The position numbers and the translations under genes were made by a program. A stretch of 64,000 bases of DNA, from contig JANSWZ010000008.1 of the NCBI GenBank assembly GCA_024743215.1, positions 124,001 to 188,000 of the forward strand, written 5' to 3'. The notes below the pieces were generated by a model. That model saw only the letters and a list, made by a program, of their open reading frames with translations. It was not told the origin of the DNA and searched no databases. Positions 45,708-56,100 of the stretch are shown piece after piece (the stretch's first letter is position 1; every line of letters begins with the position of its first letter). This stretch comes from Alphaproteobacteria bacterium (GTDB lineage: Bacteria; Pseudomonadota; Alphaproteobacteria; Rhizobiales; GCA-2746425).

Positions 45708-46757
45708 CTATTGGGCCGCTTCAGCTTCTTTTGCGTAGGCAAAGACAGCATCAAACACACCCTGGGCGTCGAATTTGTCTTTGTTGGCTTCGATCCACTC
45801 GTCCCAAACCGGCTGACCAGCAACTTCCCGGAATTTGGCAAGCTGTTCTTCCGAGTAGACGATTTTTTCCATTGTCTGTTCAAAGATCGGCAGATTTTTC
45901 TCATCCTGAGCAGCGTAGGACGCAAGCTCGGTGTCCATGACAAGATCACGATTATCCATCAGGAACTTCTGATATTGCGGTGGCAACGCATCGTAGGATG
46001 TTTTGTTGAACACCCAACCGCATTCCGATGTGCCTGGTGCCAGATTGCTGGTGTACCAGTCAGCTTCGTCAGAGATTTTGAACGCCACGTGAGCGTAAGT
46101 GTACGGGAACGCCGCTGCATCGAGCGCGCCGCGCTGAAAGGCTGTCGAAGTTTCACCGGCAGGCAGTGTCTGCTTCACAGCGCCGAGTTTTTCCATGGCA
46201 GTACCAAGTCCACCACCGGCACGCACGCGAAGACCATCCCATCCCTCAAGGCTTTTTGGCGCCGGACCTTTTCCGAGAATTTCATACTGTGGAAGCAAGC
46301 CGGATACATATGGAATGGCATTCCATTTTTCCATGTCAGCGACAATTGCCGGATGTTCAAACATCTTTGAACGCACATATTTATCAACCTGCGGATCTCC
46401 AAGCGGCAGGAATGGCAATGAAAACACCATCCATGCAGGGTTCTTACCCGGATGATAGAAATTGCAGATGGCTGCGCCCTCAAAGGCATTCAGTTTAATT
46501 CCGTCCAGATTTTCGCGGTTGCTCGACAATTGTGCACCGTAGAAAATTTTGATTTCAAAATTTCCATCTGTCTCTTCCATGGCTTTCTTGGCCATCGCTT
46601 CCATGCCATCGGACAACGCTCTTGGATTGCCCCACATGGAGATTTTCCAGAATACTTTTGGTCCGTCAATCATGGCTGCGTTTGCAGCGCTTGTGGTCAC
46701 CATTGCAGCTGCAGCTGCAGCCATCAAAATTTTGGAACCTGTTCGAAAATAGCTCAT
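45708..46757 (-). CDS. dctP: TRAP transporter substrate-binding protein (DctP)
   Basis: Periplasmic solute-binding protein of 349 residues. The signal peptide is ILMAAAAAAMVTTSAANAA. The mature protein contains the DctP-type stretch GWDGLRVRAGGGLGTAMEKLG with its conserved Arg (LRVRA), and the following LPAGETSTAFQRGALDAAAFPYTY, both part of the substrate pocket. A GGAGGATCATT ribosome-binding site precedes the ATG. The substrate is probably an organic acid, but this cannot be read here. It is divergent from the TAXI gene. Confidence 0.93.
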   Translation of the reverse strand: MSYFRTGSKILMAAAAAAMVTTSAANAAMIDGPKVFWKISMWGNPRALSDGMEAMAKKAMEETDGNFEIKIFYGAQLSSNRENLDGIKLNAFEGAAICNFYHPGKNPAWMVFSLPFLPLGDPQVDKYVRSKMFEHPAIVADMEKWNAIPYVSGLLPQYEILGKGPAPKSLEGWDGLRVRAGGGLGTAMEKLGAVKQTLPAGETSTAFQRGALDAAAFPYTYAHVAFKISDEADWYTSNLAPGTSECGWVFNKTSYDALPPQYQKFLMDNRDLVMDTELASYAAQDEKNLPIFEQTMEKIVYSEEQLAKFREVAGQPVWDEWIEANKDKFDAQGVFDAVFAYAKEAEAAQ

Positions 46758-47007
46758 AATGATCCTCCCAGTTTATCATTTTGTGCAGCTCCCAAATTAA
46801 GCCGCAACAACCAATTTCCCGGACACTATGGTTGATTTCGAAATAATCAGCAATAAATAAACGGTATTTTCCTGCATTTCTCAAAATTGTCGATTTTTCT
46901 TGCACGAAACTGATCGGTTCGGTTAATGCTAGAGAAACGCTGATTTTCGACAGGAGCGTCATTGCTCTTTCAATCACACTCGTGATCATCAACAGGGAGG
47001 ATGAATT

Positions 47008-47940
47008 ATGCATTTTACATCACTTATCCGGACTGCAGCTATCGCCGCTGCCATGGTCCTGACCGCAGGTTCAAGCTACGCAAATGAATTGCGCATAGGC
47101 ACGGCTAGCCAGGGCGGTGCCTTCTATCCGGTAGGCCAGGCAATCTCGTCTCTCGTCAATAATTATGCCGATGACCTGACAATGGTTCCGGTTGTAACAG
47201 CTGGTTCTGTCGGCAATCCGCGCCTGATCAACAGTGGCGAAGTCGACATTGCAATTACAAACAACAATCTGTCTGTTCTGGCCAATAAGGGCGTCGGCCC
47301 TTACAAAAAGGCAGGCGCAATGAACTTGCGGGCCATTGGCTCGCTGCATTTCAGCATTCTGCATATGATGACACTGGACGGGTCTGACATCAGCAGCATT
47401 GCTGATCTGAAGGGCAAACGGATTGCAGTCGGCCCAGCCGGTGGTGGAACCATTCCATTTCTGGGACAAGTGCTTAGTCTTGCTGATCTGACAATCGATG
47501 ACATTACGCCGAGCTTCCTGTCCTATGGTGACGGTTTCAGCCAACTGGCTGACGGTAATGTTGATGCGGCCTTTGCACTGAGTGGCTACCCAGCCGGCGC
47601 AGTCATGCAGGCTCAGGCCAACAAGAAACTTAAATTCATTCCGATCACGGAAGAACAGATGGCAACGGCCTTGGGAAAATACCCCAACTACAATGAAGTT
47701 GTGGTTCCAATGGCAACCTACGGAACAGACACGGACGGCAGAGTGCTTGGCGTCAATAACATGCTGATCGTCGATGCGGGCATGGATGAAGATGTTGCCT
47801 ATAAGATTACAAAAGCAATATACGACAATATGGATGAATTCCGGGCTGAAAATGCCTATGCGAAACAGATCGTTCCGGAAGCTTCATTGGAGCTGAAAAT
47901 TCCGCTTCATCCCGGCGCCGCGAAATACTTCGCTGAGTAA
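47008..47940 (+). CDS. TAXI-type TRAP transporter substrate-binding protein
   Basis: Periplasmic protein of 310 residues of the TAXI (TRAP-associated extracytoplasmic immunogenic) family. The signal peptide is AIAAAMVLTAGSSYA, cut before NELRIGTASQGGAFYPVGQAI. Further family features are IAVGPAGGGTIPFLGQVL. The ribosome-binding site GGGAGG lies 7 bases before the ATG. Such proteins bind glutamate, other amino acids or dicarboxylates and work with fused TRAP permeases, one of which follows. Confidence 0.93.
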   Translation: MHFTSLIRTAAIAAAMVLTAGSSYANELRIGTASQGGAFYPVGQAISSLVNNYADDLTMVPVVTAGSVGNPRLINSGEVDIAITNNNLSVLANKGVGPYKKAGAMNLRAIGSLHFSILHMMTLDGSDISSIADLKGKRIAVGPAGGGTIPFLGQVLSLADLTIDDITPSFLSYGDGFSQLADGNVDAAFALSGYPAGAVMQAQANKKLKFIPITEEQMATALGKYPNYNEVVVPMATYGTDTDGRVLGVNNMLIVDAGMDEDVAYKITKAIYDNMDEFRAENAYAKQIVPEASLELKIPLHPGAAKYFAE

Positions 47941-47966
47941 AAGCCCTCACCTACTCGACCAACAAT

Positions 47967-48007
47967 TCTTGCGGATGAAAGCCTGTCTTACATCCGCAAG
48001 ATTTTAT
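47967..48007 (+). terminator. Hairpin between the TAXI gene and the fused TRAP permease gene
   Basis: An 11-bp perfect stem (TCTTGCGGATG 47967-47977, CATCCGCAAGA 47991-48001) with a 13-nt loop is followed by TTTTAT. It has the form of an intrinsic terminator, but is placed inside an operon, where partial termination would give excess binding protein over permease. Confidence 0.75.
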
Positions 48008-48036
48008 CAGGCTCCTGACGGAATGGAATAAACGCC

Positions 48037-49899
48037 ATGGACAGACTGTTCAAACACGCGATTCTTATCGTGGCATTTGTAGTCGGGCTGTTCCATCTGC
48101 TGAACGTTTCCGGCCTTCTCGTCCTGTCGACCCGGGACATCCGCGTTTTTCATCTGATGATGATGCTCGTCCTGCTGTTTCTTACAAACCCCACCCTGCA
48201 ACGATTTGAAAACGCGTTTTTGGACAAAATCGTGCGTCTCGGTCTTGTCTTCCTCAGTTGCGCAACAAGCCTTTATATAATGTCGCGCTGGAAAGACATC
48301 GCCATGAGTGGCGGTGAAACCGAGGCGCTGGATGCCTGGGTGGGACTGCTGCTGATTGTTCTGGTGTTGGAAGGTGCGCGACGCGGCGTTGGACTGGTGC
48401 TGTCAGTTATCTGTCTCGCCTTTTTTACCTATCCATTCTACAGTGAATTCCTGCCCGGCGCACTGGCCAGTCGTGGCTACAGCGTTACGCGCATGTCGGA
48501 ACTTCTGACCACAACCTCTCAGGGCATTTACGGCATCCCACTTGGCGTATCAGCCACTTACATCATACTTTTCTCGATCTATGGATCGTTCCTGAGCGTC
48601 TTCGGCGCTGGCGACTTTTTCTTCCGTCTTGCCAACCGGCTCACCAAAAACATGCGAGCGGCAGGTGCAAAGACCGCCGTCATCTTCAGCACATTGCTAG
48701 GCATGATTTCCGGCTCCGCCGCGGGCAATGTTGCCGTGACCGGCACCTTGACCATTCCGATGATGAAGAAGGAAGGTTACGCGCCGCATCAGGCAGGTGC
48801 CATTGAAGCGGTCGTGTCAACCGGTGGACAACTCATGCCCCCCGTTATGGGCGCGGCTGCATTTATCATGGCCGAAATCGTTGGCATTCCCTATTCCGAC
48901 GTCATGCAGGTTGCGATTATTCCAGCGCTGCTGTTTTTTGCCTCACTGTTTTTCGTGGTTCACTTACGCGCTGCCAAGAGCAATATTCAGCCGTTGGAAC
49001 AGCCAGAAGACGATGATGAAGCACTCTGGATGATCCTCGTCAAAGGTGGTCAATACATCATTCCATTCGGCACGCTTATTGCCATGATGCTGAACGGGTT
49101 TTCGCCCTTCAAAGCGTCCTTCTATTCCATTCTGGTACTGCTGGTTTTGCATGTTGTCTGGGAGCGCCGCATTTCATTCGAGATGGTGCGCAAATCGGCA
49201 GAGGCCATTACCGAAGGGGCAAAAAGCGTTATTCCAATCGCAATTGCCTGTGCGGCCGCCGGCATCATTGCCGGCACGCTTGGCACCACGGGCCTTGGTT
49301 CCAAAATCTCTGGCCTGATCATTTCTGCGTCAGGCGGTTACACATTCCTGGCCCTTGTGTTCACCATGCTGACAGCCATTATTCTGGGTATGGGTCTGCC
49401 AACAACGGCCGCCTATCTCATTCTGGCAACAGTAGTTGCCCCTGCCCTTGCAAAAATGGGCGTGCCTTTGCTGACGGCCCATTTGTTTGTGTTTTTCTAT
49501 GGCTGTGTGTCCACCATCACACCGCCAGTGGCATTGGCCTCTTATGTGGCAGCGGGAATCGCCAAAGCCAACATCAACAAGGTTGGGTGGACGGCCTTTG
49601 CCTATGGCATCACCTGCTACATTCTGCCCTTCATGTTCTTCTACGGCCCGGCACTGCTTATGCAGGGACCCTGGAGCGAGATTGTGCTGGCTGTCATCAG
49701 CGGCGGCTTTGGTGTTTTCTGCATCGCCGCCTTTGTGGTTGGGCAATTGCGCGCACCGCTGATCATGCCGATGCGCGTGCTTGTTGGCTTGGCTGGAATT
49801 GCATTGCTGCATCAGGGCATTGTCACAGATACAATCGGGCTTGCAGCCATTGCTGCAGTCTGGGCACTCACCAAACCCGCTCAAGCTTTGAACACCTAG
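48037..49899 (+). CDS. TRAP transporter fused permease (small plus large subunits)
   Basis: A 620-residue membrane protein fusing the DctQ-like and DctM-like parts, as used by TAXI-type TRAP transporters. The N-terminal part has about four hydrophobic helices (to residue ~140). The large part shows GMISGSAAGNVAVTGTLTIPMMKKEGY and IEAVVSTGGQLMPPVMGAAAF, plus a second copy of the inner motif near LGMGLPTTAAYLILATVVAPALA. It is preceded by the TAXI gene and followed after 13 bp by a cupin gene. Confidence 0.94.
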   Translation: MDRLFKHAILIVAFVVGLFHLLNVSGLLVLSTRDIRVFHLMMMLVLLFLTNPTLQRFENAFLDKIVRLGLVFLSCATSLYIMSRWKDIAMSGGETEALDAWVGLLLIVLVLEGARRGVGLVLSVICLAFFTYPFYSEFLPGALASRGYSVTRMSELLTTTSQGIYGIPLGVSATYIILFSIYGSFLSVFGAGDFFFRLANRLTKNMRAAGAKTAVIFSTLLGMISGSAAGNVAVTGTLTIPMMKKEGYAPHQAGAIEAVVSTGGQLMPPVMGAAAFIMAEIVGIPYSDVMQVAIIPALLFFASLFFVVHLRAAKSNIQPLEQPEDDDEALWMILVKGGQYIIPFGTLIAMMLNGFSPFKASFYSILVLLVLHVVWERRISFEMVRKSAEAITEGAKSVIPIAIACAAAGIIAGTLGTTGLGSKISGLIISASGGYTFLALVFTMLTAIILGMGLPTTAAYLILATVVAPALAKMGVPLLTAHLFVFFYGCVSTITPPVALASYVAAGIAKANINKVGWTAFAYGITCYILPFMFFYGPALLMQGPWSEIVLAVISGGFGVFCIAAFVVGQLRAPLIMPMRVLVGLAGIALLHQGIVTDTIGLAAIAAVWALTKPAQALNT

Positions 49900-49912
49900 A
49901 AAGGAACTGCCC

Positions 49913-50443
49913 ATGTCGCAGAAATTCAGACGCGTCGTCACCGGCCATGATGAGAACGGCGTCGCAACTGTCATCTCTGATGAAGAGGCTAGCTGCATTC
50001 TGAGCCGCCCGAACCGACCCGGTGTTACGCTGACAAATCTGTGGATGAACGACAAGACTCCAGCAGCTATGGAACTGCATGACGATCCAGTCACCGGACC
50101 ACTCATCCTGCACCCTCCGAAAAATGGCTCTGTGTTTCGCATTGTTCAATTCGACCCGGAAGATCCCGAAGTCTTGGCTAAACTGGATGGAAAATCCGCC
50201 TTTGCCGAAATGGGCGCGGGCGCGAACATCGTCGAAAATGCCCGCCACCCCTTCATGCACCGCACCGATTCACTGGACTATACCGTCGTGTTGAGCGGTG
50301 AAATTTACATGATGATGGATGAAGACGAGTATCTGCTGAAGGCTGGCGACACCGTCGTCCAGCAGGGTACGAACCACGCTTGGTCCAATCGCGGCACAGA
50401 ACCATGCCTGATCGCATTCATTCTGGTCGATGCGGTAAAATAG
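49913..50443 (+). CDS. Cupin-domain protein in the TAXI operon
   Basis: A 176-residue protein with a single cupin fold; the core segment AGDTVVQQGTNHAWSNRGTEPC holds the conserved His of cupin motif 2 and LSGEIYMMMDEDEYLLKAGD precedes it. A ribosome-binding site AAAGGA lies just before the ATG and overlaps no gene. It likely acts on or senses the transported solute; the exact role is not known. Confidence 0.85.
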   Translation: MSQKFRRVVTGHDENGVATVISDEEASCILSRPNRPGVTLTNLWMNDKTPAAMELHDDPVTGPLILHPPKNGSVFRIVQFDPEDPEVLAKLDGKSAFAEMGAGANIVENARHPFMHRTDSLDYTVVLSGEIYMMMDEDEYLLKAGDTVVQQGTNHAWSNRGTEPCLIAFILVDAVK

Positions 50444-50491
50444 AAATCGTATCTGACAGCTTTAGTGCTCGCCGTGCCAATGGGTAGCGGT

Positions 50492-51022
50492 CTAGCGCCG
50501 TTTTTCGACCTTTGAGGTTACGATACTACCACCACTTGTTTGCACCCAGATCGCTGAGTATTCCTTGCTCAGCGATCCCCGGACCACATATCGGACACCC
50601 GCTTTGGGCGTAAAGGAAACCGTTCCATTGACTGTGTGGACATCCCCAAACAACGCCCCAATGTCTGCAGCGTGATGGGTATACCCGGACAATTCCAGCT
50701 GGAGCGGTTGCACCGGCACTTCCCGGTCGTAAGGTTTGACTGTGAGCGCGAAACCGCGACCATAGTTGCGAGCGCGCACTTGTGAGCCGATGTTTTGGAC
50801 AGTCTTCCCATCGATTTTTGCCACAAAAAAGAGATCCACTTTTGGCGGTGTCACAAGCCGACGCGGGTTTAGCCACCCCATATCCGGTCCCACCACAGGA
50901 CCGGAGCTGTCAGCAATTACTGCGATAGGGCCCGTGTAATCATCAGGGACAAGGCCTGTCGAAACACATCCTGACAAGATTACAGCAGCGAGGATGGGCT
51001 TGAAAATTTTCAAGGAAAACAT
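50492..51022 (-). CDS. Uncharacterised lipoprotein
   Basis: A 176-residue precursor with a signal peptide and lipobox LSGC (Cys at about residue 19), so probably an outer- or inner-membrane-anchored periplasmic protein. The rest is beta-rich with no known motif: VPDDYTGPIAVIADSSGP near the N-terminus and VNGTVSFTPKAGVRYVVRGSL towards the C-terminus. It is convergent with the cupin gene and has no operon partner. Confidence 0.7.
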   Translation of the reverse strand: MFSLKIFKPILAAVILSGCVSTGLVPDDYTGPIAVIADSSGPVVGPDMGWLNPRRLVTPPKVDLFFVAKIDGKTVQNIGSQVRARNYGRGFALTVKPYDREVPVQPLQLELSGYTHHAADIGALFGDVHTVNGTVSFTPKAGVRYVVRGSLSKEYSAIWVQTSGGSIVTSKVEKRR

Positions 51023-51261
51023 GAGATATTCAATTCACATATTACTGGTTGCGCTGCAATGAAACTCAATCTTCAGCAAAAACACAACTAATGGTTTCCT
51101 CTTTTTGTAATTTCGCTAAGACGTAGGGTGTGGATCAAATTCATTGATTTGGGTTCGCAACTTGGCTGTCAGATCATGAATTTCCGATTTGTAATTAGTC
51201 ATTTCGTTAGAAAAAAATTAGAACAGATTTATTGAAAACACATTTCTTTAAGGAACTCATT

Positions 51262-51705
51262 ATGCTTCGCAAGACTCTGATTACATCCGGATGTGCAATG
51301 TTCATGGCTGTCGCACCATTCGCCCAATCCGCCAGTGCCGATAAAGCTGGTAACGAAGCTATTGCAGCTGGAGTGGCCGGAGTTGCTTTGGGCGTACTGG
51401 GCGCCACACTTGCTAAACATCACCATCACCATGGCAGAGACAAATACAGAAAACATCCGCAAGTTTCCAATGAAGAAAATGAAATCGGACAGTGCATGCA
51501 CCGTGCCCATCGCGCACTGGGCAATCGCGGGCACTCCTATGTCGAATTTGATCACGTCGTCAACTACCGCCCATCAGAGTATCAAGACAGCATCACTCTG
51601 CGGGTCGATACCGATGGGCGTCACTCGAACCACACGAAACAAAAAAATGTGACCTGCGTGTTCTCGGACGGAGATATCATCGGTTTTAACATCAGAAATC
51701 ACTAA
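51262..51705 (+). CDS. Small secreted protein with a poly-His stretch
   Basis: A 147-residue precursor with signal peptide MFMAVAPFAQSASA, then a glycine/alanine-rich helix (AIAAGVAGVALGVLGATLAKH) that may be membrane-seeking, then HHHHHG. Two Cys (GQCMHRAHRALG and NVTCVFSDG) may form a disulphide. The start at 51262 lies behind AAGGA. The rest resembles no family known to me. The His cluster suggests metal binding; its role is unknown. Confidence 0.65.
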   Translation: MLRKTLITSGCAMFMAVAPFAQSASADKAGNEAIAAGVAGVALGVLGATLAKHHHHHGRDKYRKHPQVSNEENEIGQCMHRAHRALGNRGHSYVEFDHVVNYRPSEYQDSITLRVDTDGRHSNHTKQKNVTCVFSDGDIIGFNIRNH

Positions 51706-51714
51706 CTCTACCTG

Positions 51715-51744
51715 ATCGTACCCGCCTCGATGGGCGGGTACGAT
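51715..51744. terminator. Strong hairpin after the His-rich secreted-protein gene
   Basis: A perfect 12-bp stem (ATCGTACCCGCC 51715-51726, GGCGGGTACGAT 51733-51744) with a six-base loop lies 10 bases after the stop codon. No U-tract follows, so it may stop transcription only partly or stabilise the message end. Confidence 0.55.
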
Positions 51745-51979
51745 ACGCTATCACGAATCCAGTTGAAGCAACCCTTCCGGTCCAGACTGATTGTGCCGTC
51801 TGCCCGTTTTTTTCTGATGTCGCCCAGCGGGAAATGTGAACCCACATCTGGAAAAGACAACAGCCACCACTCCCACCCCGGCAATGATGTGCGCGTCAGA
51901 ATGCTGCCCAAACATTCCTGATTGCGCAACAGCTGGGGCCTGCCCATGTGTATCCGTCAATCCCGATAAGGTGTCGAAA

Positions 51980-52831
51980 ATGTTCATTAATTCCGCTCAT
52001 TCAGTTCCTGAAATTCGTAACAAGCGCACTGCGCATCGCACTGATGATATCGATTTTGCCATCAAAGGCGCAGAAACACAGTATGTCGAGATTGAGTTAG
52101 ATCCCGGTGAGGCTGCGATCGCAGAAGCCGGATCGATGATGTACAAGGACCCACAGATTGAAATGACAACAGTGCTCGGGGATGATTCCGAGGAAGAAAA
52201 AAGCCTGATGAACCGGGTTTGGGGCGCTGGAAAGCGGGTTGCCTCGGGCGTGGGCATGTTTACAACAGTCTTCAGTCATGAAGGTCAGGGCAAAGGCCAC
52301 GTAGCCTTTGCGGCGCCCTACCCCGGCCATATCATCGCACTTAAGCTCGACGATATCGACGGCGAACTGATTTGTCAGCGCGATGCATTTTTATGCGCTG
52401 CGCGCGGTGTATCCTTCGATGTTTACCTCCAGCGCAAAATTATGACAGGGCTGTTCGGTGGCGAAGGCTTTATCCTTCAGCATTTAACCGGCCATGGCTG
52501 GGTATTTGTTCATGTTGGTGGGACAGTGATGGAGCGCGAACTTGCTGAGGGCGAATCCATCGATGTTGATGCCGGATGTGTCGCTGCGTTCACCAAGGGT
52601 GTGAATTTTGATCTGACATCAGTTGGCAATGTGCGTTCAAAAGTCTTCGGCGGTGACGGGTTGTTTTTTGCGCGTTTGACTGGCCCCGGTAAAGTCTGGG
52701 TACAAAGCCTGCCGTTTTCCCGCTTGGCCGGCCACATCGCCGCCACCGCCAGATCAACAGAGGTCAAGGAAACGGTCGGCTTGGATTTGGCCGGTGTTGT
52801 AGGCGCTGGCATTATCAGTTCACTGAAATAA
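51980..52831 (+). CDS. AIM24/TIGR00266-family protein
   Basis: A 283-residue predicted cytoplasmic protein of the AIM24-like (tryptophan-RNA-binding-attenuator-like) family. Family features are the EIELDPGEAAIAEAGSMMYKD opening, a run of beta strands, and the repeated GLFGGEGFILQHLTGHGWVFVHVGG and GGDGLFFARLTGPGKVWVQSL segments, typical of the trimeric beta-prism fold. The start at 51980 lies behind AAGGTG; an earlier start at 51836 would give a Cys-rich, non-conserved leader. Function is unclear. Confidence 0.85.
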   Translation: MFINSAHSVPEIRNKRTAHRTDDIDFAIKGAETQYVEIELDPGEAAIAEAGSMMYKDPQIEMTTVLGDDSEEEKSLMNRVWGAGKRVASGVGMFTTVFSHEGQGKGHVAFAAPYPGHIIALKLDDIDGELICQRDAFLCAARGVSFDVYLQRKIMTGLFGGEGFILQHLTGHGWVFVHVGGTVMERELAEGESIDVDAGCVAAFTKGVNFDLTSVGNVRSKVFGGDGLFFARLTGPGKVWVQSLPFSRLAGHIAATARSTEVKETVGLDLAGVVGAGIISSLK

Positions 52832-53120
52832 AATTTGTGAAGTCTGCGAATGAAACCATGAATTTGGTGTGCCAGTCCTGGGACATATCCCATAAGTCTT
52901 GCTCAACGCAGAAACGGAAGCTTGCGCCCCGCATAGGGCGCAAGCAATCGCCTGCGAGCCAGTGAAACGCTGCCATGATGCTCTGAAATGACTGCGCAGT
53001 TGTGGCACTGCCATGCAAAACTTTCCCCATAGCGCTCCCTTCCATTCATAGCGTCTCGTTTCAACACTCCAACACGCTTGCTGCACAACAAGAAAACGCC
53101 TAATCGAAGGGGACAGGAAT
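52832..53120. other. Intergenic region with a 10-bp hairpin
   Basis: This 289-bp region has no supportable gene. A perfect 10-bp stem (GCTTGCGCCC 52920-52929, GGGCGCAAGC 52936-52945) with a six-base loop lies in the middle, without a U-tract; it may be a terminator of the AIM24-type gene or a regulatory RNA element. The 5-oxoprolinase promoter must lie between it and 53120. Confidence 0.45.
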
Positions 53121-56100
53121 GTGGCTTTCGAGGATGAAATGAGCAATCAACTGGCCGGCAAATGGGATTTCTGGATCGACCGTGGCGGTACATTTACAGA
53201 TATCGTGGCACGCACACCACTGGGAAATCTGAAAGCCCATAAATTGCTTTCAGAGAACCCGGAACAATACCAGGATGCAGCGCTCCATGGTATTCGTGAA
53301 TTGATGGGCGTTGATGCAGACGCGACTATTCCGTCCAGCGCAATCGCCAATGTTAAGATGGGGACCACGGTGGCGACCAATGCACTGCTGGAACGCAAGG
53401 GTGAGCGCACCCTGCTCGTCATCACCAAAGGGTTTCGCGACGCATTGGAAATCGGATACCAGGCCCGGCCCGATATTTTTGCAAGAGAAATTATCAAGCC
53501 CGAGTTGCTGTATGAAGCCGTGGTGGAAGTGGATGAACGCATTCGGGCTGATGGTGCTGTTGAACAAGCCCTGGATCAAGCCAAAGCACGGATTGATCTG
53601 CAATCTGCTTTTGACACGGGTATCCGCTCTCTCGCCATTGTGCTCATGCATTCATGGCGTGCGCCAGAGCATGAACAGATTTTGGCGGAAATCGCCCGCG
53701 ACATCGGATTTTCTCAAATATCAGTCAGCCATGATGTGTCTCCCCTGATGAAACTGGTAGGACGCGGAGATACAACAGTTGTGGACGCATATCTGTCGCC
53801 GATCCTGCGGCGCTATGTGGATCAAATTGCAGACGAACTGAACATTGGCGATGGCGACACGCGATTGATGTTCATGCAATCATCTGGTGGCCTGACCGCT
53901 GCAGACATGTTTCAGGGAAAAGACGCGATCCTGTCCGGGCCTGCGGGCGGTGTTGTCGGCGCGGTCGAAACGTCTGCACTGGCGGGGCACCACAAGGTCA
54001 TTGGCTTTGACATGGGTGGGACTTCAACCGACGTGTCGCACTATGATGGACAGCTGGAGCGCGCGTTTGAAACCGAAGTTGCCGGCGTGCGCATGCGCGC
54101 ACCAATGATGATGATCCACACCGTTGCTGCCGGCGGCGGGTCCATTCTGCATTTCGACAAGGGACGTTTTCAGGTCGGGCCTGATAGTGCCGGGGCCAAC
54201 CCTGGACCGGCCTGCTATCGGCGTGGGGGCCCTCTAACGGTCACCGACGCCAATGTAATGCTTGGCAAATTGCGACCGGAATTCTTTCCAACCATATTTG
54301 GCGAGACCGCAGACCAGCCTCTGGATATTGAGGCCGTTCGAACAGGCTTCGAAGCTCTTGCAAGCGAAATTGGTGATGGTCGTTCCGGAGAGGAAATCGC
54401 GGAAGGGTTTTTGCAGATAGCCGTTGAGAACATGGCAAACGCAATCAAGAAAATTTCAGTCCAACGCGGCTATGATGTCTCGGACTACGCTTTGACCTGT
54501 TTTGGCGGGGCTGGCGGACAGCATGCTTGCGCCATTGCCGACACGTTGGGCATGGAAACGGTCATCGTCCACCCATTCTCCGGCATCCTCTCCGCCTATG
54601 GGATGGGGCTGGCGGACATTCGGGCAAACCGTAATAAAACCATTGCCTTGGAGTTAAACTCCGACTCTGAATCAGAACTTGAACTTGTTCAAAAAACACT
54701 TGAGCAACAGGTCCGAAATGAGATGCTCCGGCAGGGCGTGGAGAGCGCAGACAGCCACATCAACAGTTTTGCCCACATCCGTTATGATGGAACGGACAGT
54801 GCCATTCCCGTTCGCTTGACCAATAGCAACCAGATGCGGGTGGAATTTGAAACAGCGCACAAAAAGCAATTCGGCTTTGTTTTTGAAAACAAAAATCTGG
54901 TCGTTGAGTCTCTTGAAGTCGAAGGCGTTGGCGGTGGTGCTGCCATCGAGGAAGCCGATCAACCATTGTCAGAAAAATCTGCACAGATGGACCAGCAATT
55001 CGATGTCTTTGTCGGCGGCACAATGCAAAGCAGTGGCATTTATCCGCGCGCAAACCTTGCTCATGGGAACAGCATCAAAGGACCCGCCCTGATTATCGAA
55101 CCGCATCAGACAATTATGGTAGAGCCGGGCTGGACTGCTCAGGTCAATGTCAAGAACCACATCATTCTGAACCGCACCGAGAAGCTGGATCGTGGCTTTG
55201 CCATTGGAACCGAAGCAGCGGATAGCGGCGCAGACCCGGTTTTGCTGGAAATCTTCAACAATCTGTTCATGTCCATTGCCGAGCAAATGGGTGTGACTCT
55301 GCAAAACACAGCCTACTCGGTAAACATTAAAGAGAGACTGGACTTCTCCTGTGCTGTGTTCAGTGGCGTGGGCAGCCTGATTGCAAATGCGCCACACATG
55401 CCAGTGCATCTGGGCTCAATGGACCGATCTGTAGAGACCATTATTCGGCTCAATAAAGATGCGATCAAACCTGGCGACGTGTTTGCACTCAACGCCCCTT
55501 ATAATGGTGGCACTCACCTGCCGGATATTACGGTCTGCACACCGGTTTTCGATGAAACCAACAGCTTTGTCCGCTTTTGGGTCGCCAGCCGCGGGCACCA
55601 TGCCGATGTCGGCGGATCAGCACCGGGCTCGATGACACCGCTTGCCACCAATGTGGATGAGGAAGGTGTTCTGTTTGATAATTTCAAACTTGTCGATCAG
55701 GGAGCGTTTCAGGAAGGGGCTTTGGTCCATTTGATGACAGACCACCCCTACCCCGTTCGCAATGTTGTCCAGAATGTTGCAGATCTGAAAGCTCAGATCG
55801 CGGCCAACGAAAAGGGCGTGCAGGAACTGGCGAGAATGGTAGATCAGTTCACCCTGCCGGTCGTGGAAGCCTATATGCGCCATGTTCAGGACAATGCAGA
55901 AGAAAGTGTGCGCCGGGTTATTGAGGTGCTGAAGGATTCCAGCTTTGAATACAAAACCGATCAGGGTGCTGTCATCAAGGTCAAGATAACCGTGGACCGC
56001 GCAAAGCGCGAAGCCACCGTCGATTTTACCGGAACAAGCCCTGTTCAGAACACCAATTTCAACGCGCCGGAACCTGTGACGCGCGCCGCCGTATTATACT

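Noticed and set aside
49330-50142. 270-codon frame antisense to the fused TRAP permease and cupin genes
   Set aside because: It spans two well-supported genes on the other strand, is Cys/His-rich in a shadow-like way and has no recognisable family.
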